Source: Rhodopseudomonas sp. (GTDB lineage: Bacteria; Pseudomonadota; Alphaproteobacteria; Rhizobiales; Xanthobacteraceae). Taken from it: a stretch of 58,671 bases of DNA. Within the stretch, counting starts at the first letter, position 1, and every line of letters starts with the position of its first letter. Below the pieces are notes generated by a model that saw nothing but the letters and a program-made list of their open reading frames with translations, was not told the DNA's origin and searched no databases. The stretch spans positions 1 through 58,671 of the forward strand of contig WGNB01000065.1 of NCBI GenBank assembly GCA_016124795.1, in the 5' to 3' direction. Below, in pieces: positions 39,142 through 47,778 of the stretch. Made by a program: the position numbers and the translations under genes.

Positions 39142-39613
39142 TCCGGATCGTTGCTTCACCGAAGCCTGACGCTGGGCGCAACACGCGTCATTGTCTTTGC
39201 TTGCGGCACTGCATCAATTTATTTCAAGCCATCATGCACCGCGGCATGAACGACGCCGTGCTTTAAGAAATTCGTCAAAACTTTGTTCACCAGCGCGGCG
39301 CTTGGCGATTGAACGCCGCCGCGACCGCGTCATCATGATCGCATCGTTTGAGACCGCCCGCGCCGTGTCGTGCAGGCCTCATGATGCGGACTGAGCCGCG
39401 TCCCTTGCCCGTCACAAAACGTTATTGCGAACGCCTCCACAGTTTCACCAAACGGTCTCGGCTCCGCCACCATTGGCCCCTAGCAGAGAGTGACGAACGG
39501 CGATTGACCTGAGTGATTCTCCGACCCGGTTCATTCGGCAACTCATTTGACCGCGTCGCTTAAGTGACTGACCTCGGCCATTTACTTGAGCGATTCAATT
39601 GGAGGTTCCGATC
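39142..39613. other. Gene-poor 472-bp stretch
   Basis: This region is more AT-rich than its surroundings. A 67-codon frame (39191-39394) has an Arg-rich, unlikely product and no clear ribosome-binding site. Near its end, three imperfect copies of a short unit occur (TGAGTGATTC near 39507, TTAAGTGACTG near 39557, TTGAGCGATTC near 39585), just before the small zinc-knuckle gene. Confidence 0.5.
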
Positions 39614-39811
39614 ATGCAGCTTCAATGCAACCCGGCCAAACTCCCCGCCATGCGCAGCGTCGGTTTGTCGACCCGTTGCGCCCAGTGCCAGGAATGGGTG
39701 ATCGCTCCGCTGTTGACCGAATTCGTCGAGGGCAGCGAAATCCGCCATCACTGGGTCTGCGACGGTTGCGGCGAAACCACCCGCACCGTCGTTCAGCTCA
39801 GCAAGGACTGA
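39614..39811 (+). CDS. Small zinc-ribbon-like protein (two CxxC pairs)
   Basis: The product has 65 residues from the ATG at 39614, eight bases after a strong GGAGG. Two CxxC knuckles are present (TRCAQCQEWV near residue 22 and WVCDGCGETTRT near residue 48), which should bind one zinc. No other domain. Such small proteins often bind RNA, DNA or a larger partner. Function unknown. Confidence 0.75.
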   Translation: MQLQCNPAKLPAMRSVGLSTRCAQCQEWVIAPLLTEFVEGSEIRHHWVCDGCGETTRTVVQLSKD

Positions 39812-39923
39812 TCGCCGCCGCCACGCCGCAGGCCGATATATCGGGCGCATCGTCCCGAAATAAACGCTAGTCTGCGGTGTTATCGATAACGGCAGCGCAC
39901 AATGCCGCCACTGGAGGAACACG

Positions 39924-40379
39924 ATGAACCCGACTTTTAAGACCTCAACATTGCTGCGGTCCACTCTGGCCGCGATCGTTTGCACCGCCGCCGTCGGACT
40001 GGCCGGCCCGTCGATGGCCGCTGTGGTCAATCTGAAGGCCAATCTGTCGGCCGCCAGCGAGGTGCCGGCCAATGCCAGCAAAGGCACCGGTTCGGTCACC
40101 GCGACCTTCGACACCGCCAGCAAGAAGCTGACCTATAAAGGCACCTACAAGGATCTCTCTGGCCCGGCGACCGCTGCCCATTTCCACACCGGCGAACCCG
40201 GCAAGAACGGCGGCGTCGCGGTGCCGATATTCGGCGGCGCCAACGCCAAGTCGCCGTTCTCGGGCGAAGCGACCCTGACCGACGCGCAGGCCAGCGACCT
40301 CCTGGCCGGCAAGATGTATGTCAACATCCACACCGCGGCGAACAAGGCCGGCGAAATCCGCGGCCAGGTCACCAAGTAA
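39924..40379 (+). CDS. Secreted CHRD-domain protein
   Basis: The product has 151 residues with GGAGG before the ATG. A signal peptide ends near residue 33 (IVCTAAVGLAGPSMAA). The CHRD fold follows: LSAASEVPANASKGTGSVTA near 42, GPATAAHFHTGEPGKNGGVA near 80 and a closing MYVNIHTAANKAGEIRGQ. CHRD domains occur in animal chordin and in many secreted bacterial proteins without a known biochemical function. It has its own terminator. Confidence 0.9.
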   Translation: MNPTFKTSTLLRSTLAAIVCTAAVGLAGPSMAAVVNLKANLSAASEVPANASKGTGSVTATFDTASKKLTYKGTYKDLSGPATAAHFHTGEPGKNGGVAVPIFGGANAKSPFSGEATLTDAQASDLLAGKMYVNIHTAANKAGEIRGQVTK

Positions 40380-40418
40380 AGCCCAGTCAACGGTCGCCAG
40401 CCGACCGGTTCCAATCCG

Positions 40419-40450
40419 ACGCCCGCCGGCCCCACACCGGCGGGCGTTTT
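40419..40450 (+). terminator. Rho-independent terminator after the CHRD gene
   Basis: An 11-bp perfect stem pairs 40419-40429 with 40437-40447 around a 7-base loop and runs into TTTT (40447-40450). Confidence 0.88.
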
Positions 40451-40575
40451 GCGTCGCTCATCAACGGTTAAAAGCGACCCGGTTGCGCTTTGCGTCCCGG
40501 CGCGACGCGCATTATCGTGCCGGCCAACACGACACAGACTCGCAGATAAACCTGCACTTGCGACGAGGAATCCCC

Positions 40576-41763
40576 ATGGCGGCCAGCAACGGCTCATCGG
40601 CACCCATTCTCATCTCCGGCGGCGGGCTCGGTGGCCTGATCGCCGCCCATGCGCTTGCCCTCAAAGGCATTCCCGTCCGCCTGTTCGAGCAGGCCACCGA
40701 ATTCGGTGAAGTCGGCGCCGGCATCCAGCTCGGGCCCAATATTTTCCGGGCGCTCGAAAAGGTCGGCCTCAAGGACGCGGTGCTGGCCGATGCCCACATC
40801 CCGCCGGCGCAGGAGATGCGTAACGCGCTATCCGGCGCGCTGGTCACCAACATGCCGCTCGGCAAGGCTTTCATGGACCGGTTCGGCGGCCAGCCTTATG
40901 CGGTGACCCATCGCGCCGACATTCACGGCACCTACCTGAAGGCCTGCCGCGCCAATCCGTTGATTACGCTGGAGACCAGCCGCCGCGTCGAAAGTTATGT
41001 CGACCATGGCGATGGCGTCAGCATCACGCTCAACAATGGCGAAACGGTCAAGGGCCGCGCTTTGGTCGCGGCCGACGGCATGTGGTCGAAGATCCGCGAA
41101 CGCATCATCGGCGACGGCAAGCCGCGCGTCTCGGGCCATATCGCCTATCGCGGCGTGCTCAAGCGCAGCGAAGTGCCGGAAGACCTTTGGCGTCCGGACG
41201 TGGTGCTCTGGGCCGGCCCGCGCACGCACTTCGTGCATTACCCGTTGCGGCGCGGCGAACTCTACAATCTGGTCGCCGTGTTCCACTCCGACCATTACGA
41301 GGAAGGCTGGGACGCCGAAGGCAGCAAGGACCTGCTGTGGAAGCATTTCGAAGGTCAGGTGCCGCAAGTCACGCGCATGCTCGAGCGCATCAACACCTGG
41401 AAAATGTGGGTGCTGTGCGACCGGGAGCCGGTCAAGAACTGGTCGCAGGGCAACGTCACGCTGCTGGGCGACGCCGCCCACCCGATGCTGCAATATCTCG
41501 CGCAAGGTGCCGGCATGGCGACCGAGGACGCCATCGATCTCGCCGAAAAGGTCGGCGCGCAACCCGACAATATCCCGGCCGCTTTCAAGGCTTATGAACA
41601 GGCGCGCTATCTACGCACGGGCCGGGTGCAGATCATGGCCCGGGTCTATGGCGAGTTCTATCACGCGCGCGGCGTCACCGCCGAACTGCGCGACATCGCC
41701 GTCGGCGGCCGCACCGAAGAACAGGCGCGCGAAGGCATCGCCTGGCTTTATGGCGGCGGCTAA
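40576..41763 (+). CDS. 3-Hydroxybenzoate 6-monooxygenase-like FAD hydroxylase
   Basis: The product has 395 residues from the ATG at 40576 (GAGGAA site). FAD motifs: ILISGGGLGGLIAAHALALK, then FGEVGAGIQLGPNIFRAL near 49, the DG motif VAADGMWSKIRERI and VTLLGDAAHPMLQYLAQGAG near 295. The block YAVTHRADIHGTYLKAC and the overall order closely follow 3-hydroxybenzoate 6-hydroxylases, which make gentisate with NADH and oxygen. Salicylate hydroxylase is the alternative. No gentisate dioxygenase lies nearby. Confidence 0.82.
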   Translation: MAASNGSSAPILISGGGLGGLIAAHALALKGIPVRLFEQATEFGEVGAGIQLGPNIFRALEKVGLKDAVLADAHIPPAQEMRNALSGALVTNMPLGKAFMDRFGGQPYAVTHRADIHGTYLKACRANPLITLETSRRVESYVDHGDGVSITLNNGETVKGRALVAADGMWSKIRERIIGDGKPRVSGHIAYRGVLKRSEVPEDLWRPDVVLWAGPRTHFVHYPLRRGELYNLVAVFHSDHYEEGWDAEGSKDLLWKHFEGQVPQVTRMLERINTWKMWVLCDREPVKNWSQGNVTLLGDAAHPMLQYLAQGAGMATEDAIDLAEKVGAQPDNIPAAFKAYEQARYLRTGRVQIMARVYGEFYHARGVTAELRDIAVGGRTEEQAREGIAWLYGGG

Positions 41764-41856
41764 GCGCCCGATCGCGCTCAGCGAGATCCTTGGCTCAAAC
41801 CTGTCGGCTCGCATCGCAACGCGATAACGCGCAGCAATGCGGGCACGCAGCGACGC

Positions 41857-42330
41857 TCAAATCGATTTCAGGTCCCGGACCTCGGCCAGTTTCAGCAACC
41901 GCGCCGCCTGTCCGTCGTAATAGACGAAGCGCAGTTTGCGCCGCCGCGTCACCATCTGCGCCGGCAACGGATCGTAACGCAGGCTGCCGCCGCCGAGATG
42001 CGGCATCAGCGAACCGACATCGGTGACGGCCTCGCTCTCGACCCGCAGCAACACCAGTTTGGTGCCGGCCGCGTCCACCGCCTCGCTCGGAATATGCGCG
42101 AGTCGCAGGAAACTCGCCGGATCGCTGGTCGAGGCAAAGCTTTCGGCAAAGGCGGCTTCGACCAGATCGAGGTCGAGTTCGCCATGCTGATGATCGTCGT
42201 GATCATGGCTATGGGTCTTGTGCGGCGTCTGCCACTGAACGGTCCGCAGCGGCGTGACATGGTTGTGGCCGACGCCGCCGGTCGCGCCGTCGCCGTGATG
42301 ATGGTGGTGATGGTCGTGTCCCTGATGCAT
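41857..42330 (-). CDS. His-rich protein, candidate metal chaperone of the guanidine operon
   Basis: The product has 157 residues; 16 of the first 50 are His, including a run of six at 7-12 and HKTHSHDHDDHQHG near residue 37. The remaining 100 residues form a compact domain (SFLRLAHIPSEAVDAAGTKL; RRRKLRFVYYDGQAARLLKL) that I do not recognise. The ATG lies four bases past the ureohydrolase stop, and its GGAGG overlaps that stop, so translation is coupled. His-rich tails of this kind store or deliver nickel in HypB, UreE and SlyD. I infer metal supply to the neighbouring hydrolase. Confidence 0.78.
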   Translation of the reverse strand: MHQGHDHHHHHHGDGATGGVGHNHVTPLRTVQWQTPHKTHSHDHDDHQHGELDLDLVEAAFAESFASTSDPASFLRLAHIPSEAVDAAGTKLVLLRVESEAVTDVGSLMPHLGGGSLRYDPLPAQMVTRRRKLRFVYYDGQAARLLKLAEVRDLKSI

Positions 42331-42334
42331 GACA

Positions 42335-43546
42335 TTAACCTCCGAAGTTCACGGGCTTGTCGATGATGTGCTTGTGGCTGCCGAGCTTGCCATGCGCGAC
42401 CATCGAGCCGAGCGCCTCGACCACGACGCGCACGCCGACCAGCGCGGTAATGTCCGAGGTGTCGTAAGGCGGCGAGACCTCGACCACCTCCAGCCCGCAC
42501 AGGCCTTCGGCGGCGACCAGCCCGAGGATCTTCAACGCCTCGCGCGGCAGGAAACCGCCCGGCTCCGGCCAGCCCGTCCCCGGCACGAAGCCGCAATCGA
42601 GCGAGTCGACGTCGAACGAAATGTAGACGGCGTCGGCATCCTTCCACGCCAGTTCGAGCGCGATCTCGGCGGTCTTTTCCAGCCCGATCCGCTCGATATC
42701 GGCAATCGTCAGCACATTGGTGTTGCGCTCGCGGCCGACCTGCACGCCGGCGCGCGGCACCTGCCAGCCGCCGATGCCGAGTTGCACCAGATTGGTTGGC
42801 TTGACGTTCGGCATGTTGGTTGCCCAGAACCAGGGCGTCGTATGCATCCGCTCGTCGAGATCCTTTTCCTGGATATCGATATGACGATCGAAATGGATGA
42901 TGCCGATGCGCTTCGACGTGCATTCGGCGATGCCGCGCACGCAAGGGAAGCCGATCGAGTGATCGCCGCCGAGCATCACCGGCAGCGCCCCCGACGAGAA
43001 CACATGACTGACGCCACGGGTGATCTGGTCGAAGCTCTTCTCCAGATTGCCGGGAATGGTGAACACGTCACCGGCGTCGCATAGCGTCATCTGTTCGCGC
43101 AGGTCGACGCCCATCTCGTAGTTATATGGCGTATAGAGCGCGGAGATGCGACGGATGCCCTGCGGCCCAAAGCGGGTGCCGGGCCGATAGGTCGTGCCGC
43201 TGTCAAAAGGGATGCCCAGCACGGCCGCGTCGTATTTGGCGACGTCGCGCACGTTCTCGACATAGGGCGCCTTCAGGAAGGTGTTGATGCCGGCGAAATG
43301 CGGCAGCTCACCGCGCGAGAAGGTCGGGATCGACTTGTCGGTCAGCGAATCCGCGCCGGGCAGCCCCATGTCGAGCGCCCATTTCTGCTCCTTGCGCCAG
43401 CCGTCTTCCGACAATTTGCCTTCGGCGTCGAGCGCCTGCCAGCCCTGCGAATTGAGCTTGTCGAAATCCGGATGATGGCGCCGCGACCGTCGCGGCGCGG
43501 GAAACAGGCCGGCCCGGTGCGAGCGGCGACTGAAAGGATCACGCAT
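42335..43546 (-). CDS. Ureohydrolase-family enzyme, probable guanidine hydrolase (GdmH-like)
   Basis: The product has 403 residues, longer than agmatinase. The six dimetal ligands of the fold are present: His196 (MLGGDHSIGF), Asp220, His222 and Asp224 (HFDRHIDIQEKDLDERMHTT), Asp313 and Asp315 (SFDVDSLDCGFVPGTGWPEP). The DRHID in place of the usual DAHTD, the Trp326 in PGTGW and the N-terminal extension fit the Ni-dependent guanidine hydrolase branch (Synechocystis Sll1077 type), as far as I recall that family. It would split guanidine to ammonia and urea. A guanidine riboswitch heads its operon. The start has AAGGAG. Agmatinase or another guanidino-acid hydrolase is the alternative. Confidence 0.82.
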   Translation of the reverse strand: MRDPFSRRSHRAGLFPAPRRSRRHHPDFDKLNSQGWQALDAEGKLSEDGWRKEQKWALDMGLPGADSLTDKSIPTFSRGELPHFAGINTFLKAPYVENVRDVAKYDAAVLGIPFDSGTTYRPGTRFGPQGIRRISALYTPYNYEMGVDLREQMTLCDAGDVFTIPGNLEKSFDQITRGVSHVFSSGALPVMLGGDHSIGFPCVRGIAECTSKRIGIIHFDRHIDIQEKDLDERMHTTPWFWATNMPNVKPTNLVQLGIGGWQVPRAGVQVGRERNTNVLTIADIERIGLEKTAEIALELAWKDADAVYISFDVDSLDCGFVPGTGWPEPGGFLPREALKILGLVAAEGLCGLEVVEVSPPYDTSDITALVGVRVVVEALGSMVAHGKLGSHKHIIDKPVNFGG

Positions 43547-43600
43547 GAAGGCACTCCTTGTTGTTGTTTTCTATAGCAGCGGGCGCAGCGCGCGACCGTC

Positions 43601-44962
43601 CTAGAACAGATGGCTGTAGCGTTCCACTTCCCATGGGCTGACCGTGAGGTGATAGGATTCCCATTCCATCGTCTTGTACTTGATGAACTCGTCGCGCAAC
43701 TCGCGCCCGAGCACCGTCTCCATCAGCGGATCGGCGGCAAAGGCCGCGACCGCCTCCTGCAAGGTCTGCGGCAGGAAATCGATACCGCGCTGCCGCCGCT
43801 CGGCCTCGGAGATCGCATAGAGATTATCCTCGTTCGGCTTGCCGGGATCGATCTTTTCCCGAATGCCTTCGAGCCCGGCGGCCAGGGCGAGCGCAGCGGC
43901 CAGATAGGGATTGACCGCGCCGTCGGCGTTGCGCGACTCGCAACGCCCCCCGCCCATCGGCACCCGCACCGAATTGGTGCGGTTGTTCGAGCCGTAGGAG
44001 TTGAACACCGGCGCCCAGGTGAAGTAGCTCATCGCGCCTTGCCGCACGAGACGCTTGTAGCTGTTCACCGTCGGCGCGAAGGCGGCGCACAAGGCCCGGC
44101 CGTGTTTGAGGATGCCGCCGATGAAATGATAGCCGGTTTGCGACAGGCCGAGACCATGCGGGTCTTCGGCAGGCTCTCGCGCGAAGACGTTCCGGCCGCT
44201 GGCCAGGTCGTAAAGCGACATGTTGAAATGCGCGCCATTGCCGGTCTTGTCGGCGAAGGGCTTGGGCATCATCGTCGCCAGCAGCCCCTCTTCCTTGGCG
44301 TAATGCTTGGTCATGGTGCGGAAGAAGATCAGCCGGTCGCACATCGTCAGCGCGTCGGCATATTTGAAATCGAACTCGTATTGGCCGTTGGCGTCCTCGT
44401 GATCGAATGAATAGAGGTCCCAGCCGAGATCGTTGATGCAGGTGGCGACCTTGTCGAGCCAGGTGAAGTTGTCGAGGAACGGCTGCAAGTCGTAACAGGG
44501 CTTGACCAGCTTGTCGTTCGGGTTGGGCACCGACAGCGTTCCATCGGCATTCTGCCGCAACACGAACACTTCGCATTCGATGCCGAGATTGAAACCGAAT
44601 CCCATCGCGGCGGCCTGCGCCAGCACGTTCTTGAGCGCGACGCGGGTATTGAGCGGATAGGGCTCGCCGCGAAACGTATTGTCCGCCGGCATCCAGGCCA
44701 GTTTCGGTTCCCAGGGCAGCTGGATGATATGATCGAGGTCGGGCACCGACGCGATTTCGTCGTCGTTGGGCGCCTGACCCAGGCCGTCCAGCGCGTAGCC
44801 GGTATACATCTCCGATCCGTGCGCCATGTGGCCGAGATGATCGAGCGGCACCACCTTGGCCTTCGGCACGCCATGAATGTCGACATAGGCGCCGATGCAG
44901 TACTTCACGCCCTTGGCGCGCAAGGCATCCTGCGTCTGCCGGATCTTTTCGTCGCTGACCAT
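43601..44962 (-). CDS. glnT: Glutamine synthetase, GlnT (type III)-like
   Basis: The product has 453 residues from the ATG at 44960-44962. The N-terminal beta-grasp includes [19 protein letters not shown] near 25. Catalytic motifs follow: [45 protein letters not shown] and [17 protein letters not shown] with [10 protein letters not shown]. The sequence is closer to GlnT and gamma-glutamylamide synthetases than to housekeeping GlnA. In this operon it could assimilate the ammonia set free from guanidine (inference); gamma-glutamylation of another amine is the alternative. 54 bp separate it from the ureohydrolase gene. Confidence 0.85.
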   Translation of the reverse strand: MVSDEKIRQTQDALRAKGVKYCIGAYVDIHGVPKAKVVPLDHLGHMAHGSEMYTGYALDGLGQAPNDDEIASVPDLDHIIQLPWEPKLAWMPADNTFRGEPYPLNTRVALKNVLAQAAAMGFGFNLGIECEVFVLRQNADGTLSVPNPNDKLVKPCYDLQPFLDNFTWLDKVATCINDLGWDLYSFDHEDANGQYEFDFKYADALTMCDRLIFFRTMTKHYAKEEGLLATMMPKPFADKTGNGAHFNMSLYDLASGRNVFAREPAEDPHGLGLSQTGYHFIGGILKHGRALCAAFAPTVNSYKRLVRQGAMSYFTWAPVFNSYGSNNRTNSVRVPMGGGRCESRNADGAVNPYLAAALALAAGLEGIREKIDPGKPNEDNLYAISEAERRQRGIDFLPQTLQEAVAAFAADPLMETVLGRELRDEFIKYKTMEWESYHLTVSPWEVERYSHLF

Positions 44963-44984
44963 CGCTACCCGTAACCTTTCCGCG

Positions 44985-45746
44985 CTATTCGACCGCTTCG
45001 AAATAGGACCGATCGAGCGGCGGCGTTTCCCGCAAGCCACGCGCGATCAGTCCGCTCAAATCCTCGACCATCCACTCGAACCAGCGCTGTCCCTTGGACG
45101 CGGTCGCGGCGCTCGGCAGTCCGGTGACGCCGTTGCGGCTGGTCCGGTTGACCGGATGGGCGAAGACCAGACCCTGGGTGCGGTCGGGATCGTCGGCATC
45201 GGCCATTTGATCGGGCCGCACCATTTCGGGCGCGACCGCCAGCATCAGCGAGGTCTCGGCGTCATTGGCATGCCAGTCGCGGGCGTCGGCGAAATGGAAA
45301 TCGCGCACGCGCGGGCTCAGTTCCGCCGAATTGAACAGCGCCACCATCAGATCGTCATGCGCCGCACGCAACGTCTCCAGCGCGCAGCGCAGCGGCGCGG
45401 CATTGGTGACATGGCTGTTGACGATGAACAGCCGCCGCACGCCGGAGTGATAGGCGCCCTCACCCAGTTCGGTGACCAGCGCGATCAAGGTCGCCGGCTG
45501 AACCGGAATGGTGCCCGGCCAGCGCCGGCTGTGTCCCAGCGAACAGCCATAAGGCAGCACCGGCAACATCGGCACCTGGGTCCGCGCCGCCACGGCCGCG
45601 CACAGGCGCTCGGCCAGCACGCTGTCCATGCCGCAGCCCATATGCGGGCCGTGCTGCTCGGTCGCGCCGACCGGCAGGATCGCGGCGTGCGACACCGCGG
45701 CAAGGTCGCCGGGCAGTTCAGCCCATGTGCGTTCGGCCCACAGCAT
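44985..45746 (-). CDS. Creatininase-family amidohydrolase
   Basis: The product has 253 residues from the ATG at 45744-45746, two bases past the ATPase stop (a TTG at 45752 would overlap it). Family motifs: [20 protein letters not shown] near 22 with Glu and His ligands, [11 protein letters not shown] (NSHVTN where NGHGGN is usual) near 110, and [17 protein letters not shown] near 150. The family hydrolyses cyclic or linear amides such as creatinine, some formylated intermediates, or mycofactocin peptides. Here it might act on a guanidine-derived or guanidine-yielding compound (inference). The altered NGHGGN block makes the substrate uncertain. Confidence 0.83.
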   Translation of the reverse strand: MLWAERTWAELPGDLAAVSHAAILPVGATEQHGPHMGCGMDSVLAERLCAAVAARTQVPMLPVLPYGCSLGHSRRWPGTIPVQPATLIALVTELGEGAYHSGVRRLFIVNSHVTNAAPLRCALETLRAAHDDLMVALFNSAELSPRVRDFHFADARDWHANDAETSLMLAVAPEMVRPDQMADADDPDRTQGLVFAHPVNRTSRNGVTGLPSAATASKGQRWFEWMVEDLSGLIARGLRETPPLDRSYFEAVE

Positions 45747-45748
45747 GG

Positions 45749-46684
45749 TCAATCGATGTCGTCCGCGATGTCGGTCATCCGCGCCACCATCGAATAGGTC
45801 CCGCTGTCCTCCTCGTCCGGCGCCTCGCCTTTATGGATGAGCTCTTCCAGCCGGGCTTTGGTCGCGAGGAATTCCGGCGAAATGAATTGCGCGCTGCTGC
45901 GTGGATGCGGCACCGGCACCTCGATCAGTTCCTGCACCTGACCCGGATGCGCCGACAGCACCAGAATGCGGTCGGCCAGGAAAATCGCCTCGTCGAGATC
46001 GTGGGTGATGAAGACGATGGTGATGTCGATCTTGCGCCAGATTTCGAGGAGATGCGCCTGCATGCGGCTTCGGGTCTGGGCATCGAGCGCGCCGAAGGGT
46101 TCATCCATCAACAGGATACGCGGCTGGTTGGCGAGCGCGCGCACGATCGCGACCCGTTGTTTCATGCCGCCGGATAACTGGTTGGGATAGGCGTCGGCGA
46201 ACTTTTCCAGACCGATCAATTGCAGCCATTGCAGCGCCTGCTTCTCGGCCTCGTAGGCGCCGCTGCCATTGACCTCGAGCCCGAACATGACGTTCTTCTT
46301 GACCGTCAGCCACGGAAACAAAGTGTAGCCCTGAAACACCATGCCACGGTCGCGGCCCGGCTCGCTCACCGGCTCGCCCAGCAGCAATACGTCGCCGGAG
46401 GTGTGTTCTTCCAGCCCGGCCAGAATCCGGACCAAGGTCGACTTGCCGCAGCCCGACGGCCCGACCACGCACAAGAACTCGCGGCGGTGGGTCTCGAAAC
46501 TGATGTCGCTCAGCGCCAATGTCTCGCGCTGGCCACTGCTGAACACCTTGTTGAGCCCGTCGACCTTGAGGATCACCTCGCGCTGTTTCAGGCGCTCGAA
46601 ACGCGCGCGAACGGCATCCGACTGGTCGAGATAAGACGGCAGCGCGGGCAGACCGACGGGCTTGTTCATGGCGGTGTCACTCAT
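45749..46684 (-). CDS. ABC transporter ATPase, nitrate/sulfonate/taurine type
   Basis: The product has 311 residues. Walker [22 protein letters not shown]-loop [16 protein letters not shown], signature [17 protein letters not shown], Walker [17 protein letters not shown] and H-loop [14 protein letters not shown] are all intact. It belongs with SsuB/TauB. Its ATG overlaps the permease stop (ATGA at 46681-46684). The acidic C-terminal extension ([12 protein letters not shown]) is unusual. With the adjacent permease and binding protein it makes a complete importer, probably for guanidine or a guanidino compound given the riboswitch. Confidence 0.93.
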   Translation of the reverse strand: MSDTAMNKPVGLPALPSYLDQSDAVRARFERLKQREVILKVDGLNKVFSSGQRETLALSDISFETHRREFLCVVGPSGCGKSTLVRILAGLEEHTSGDVLLLGEPVSEPGRDRGMVFQGYTLFPWLTVKKNVMFGLEVNGSGAYEAEKQALQWLQLIGLEKFADAYPNQLSGGMKQRVAIVRALANQPRILLMDEPFGALDAQTRSRMQAHLLEIWRKIDITIVFITHDLDEAIFLADRILVLSAHPGQVQELIEVPVPHPRSSAQFISPEFLATKARLEELIHKGEAPDEEDSGTYSMVARMTDIADDID

Positions 46685-47778
46685 GCGCTCTTGTCCAGCG
46701 ATCGCTCCCAGGGAAACAGGCGCCGGCCAAGCAGCGCCAGCAGCATGTCGGTGCCGAGACCGATGATGCCGATCATCATGATCGCGGCGTAGACATTGGC
46801 GAAATGCTGATACCGCGCCTGCTGGGTGATGAACCAGGTGATGCCGGTCGTCGTGCCGATCAGTTCGGCGACGATCAGATAGGTCCAGGCCCAGCCGAGC
46901 AGAATGCGCTGGTCGCGATAGAGGTCCGGCAGGATGCCGGGGATGACCACCCGCCACAGCAACTGGAAACGCTTGGTGCCAAGCGTCAACGCCGCTTCCA
47001 CCAGACCGACGTCGAGCTTGCGCGTGGTATTGGCGATGATCAGCACCTGCTGGAAGAACGTGCCGATGACGATGATTGTGATTTTCGGCCCGTCATAGAT
47101 GCCGAGGATCGCCACCGCCAACGCGCCGAAGGCCGGCGCCGGCAGATAGCGGAAGAACTCGACGAAGGGTTCGGTGAGACGGGCAAAGGCCGCATAAGTG
47201 CCGCACAGAATGCCGATCGGCACGCCGAAGATCGACGAGATCACGAAGCCCCAGAAAATCACCTGGATCGAGTGCCAGAGACTCTGATGCAGCCAGGGCT
47301 GGTCCTTGGTCGCCGGCGGCGTGACGAACGAGGTATAGAACGCCGCGGCGACCTCGTGCGGCGCCGGCAAATAGATCGGGTTCGAGGCATAGCCCTGCGG
47401 CGGTGCCTTGTGATCGGCCTTCGCCTCGGCGACGACGTCATCGAACGCCGCCTTGTTCATGCGCATCCCGACCTGAAGGTAATCGGTCGCGCCGGGATCG
47501 GTGATCGCGATCTGCGGATGCCAGACGTAAGGCACATAAGAGACCACGCACCAGGCCGCGATCGGCAGCACGAAGGACAGCATGCCGAGCAGGAGCCGGG
47601 CGCGTGGCGTCAGCGGCCGTAACACCTGGAACCAACCCTTGCGATTGCGGGCCTTGCCCGCCCCGGTCGGACGCAGCGTGGCACCGTCGCGCTTCTCCAA
47701 CAGAGGCGCGGCGTCGCCGGGGCCAACGACTCCCACAGGCTCCGACCGCATCGCGTTATCGCTGTCCGTCAGCGCCAT
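46681..47778 (-). CDS. ABC transporter permease, nitrate/sulfonate/taurine type
   Basis: The product has 365 residues from the ATG at 47776-47778, overlapping the oxygenase gene by 23 bp. A cytosolic N-terminus of about 60 residues and a first helix ([20 protein letters not shown]) precede a periplasmic insert (residues 90-150) and the SsuC-like core with the EAA loop ([20 protein letters not shown] near 280). The insert between helix 1 and the core is longer than in SsuC. It should pair with the downstream ATPase. Confidence 0.92.
   Translation of the reverse strand: MALTDSDNAMRSEPVGVVGPGDAAPLLEKRDGATLRPTGAGKARNRKGWFQVLRPLTPRARLLLGMLSFVLPIAAWCVVSYVPYVWHPQIAITDPGATDYLQVGMRMNKAAFDDVVAEAKADHKAPPQGYASNPIYLPAPHEVAAAFYTSFVTPPATKDQPWLHQSLWHSIQVIFWGFVISSIFGVPIGILCGTYAAFARLTEPFVEFFRYLPAPAFGALAVAILGIYDGPKITIIVIGTFFQQVLIIANTTRKLDVGLVEAALTLGTKRFQLLWRVVIPGILPDLYRDQRILLGWAWTYLIVAELIGTTTGITWFITQQARYQHFANVYAAIMMIGIIGLGTDMLLALLGRRLFPWERSLDKSA

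Noticed and set aside
39191-39394. A 67-codon frame in the gene-poor stretch
   Set aside because: No ribosome-binding site, Arg-rich product, no family resemblance.
42335-43546. Plain agmatinase name for the ureohydrolase
   Set aside because: DRHID, PGTGWPEP and the guanidine riboswitch point to the guanidine hydrolase branch.
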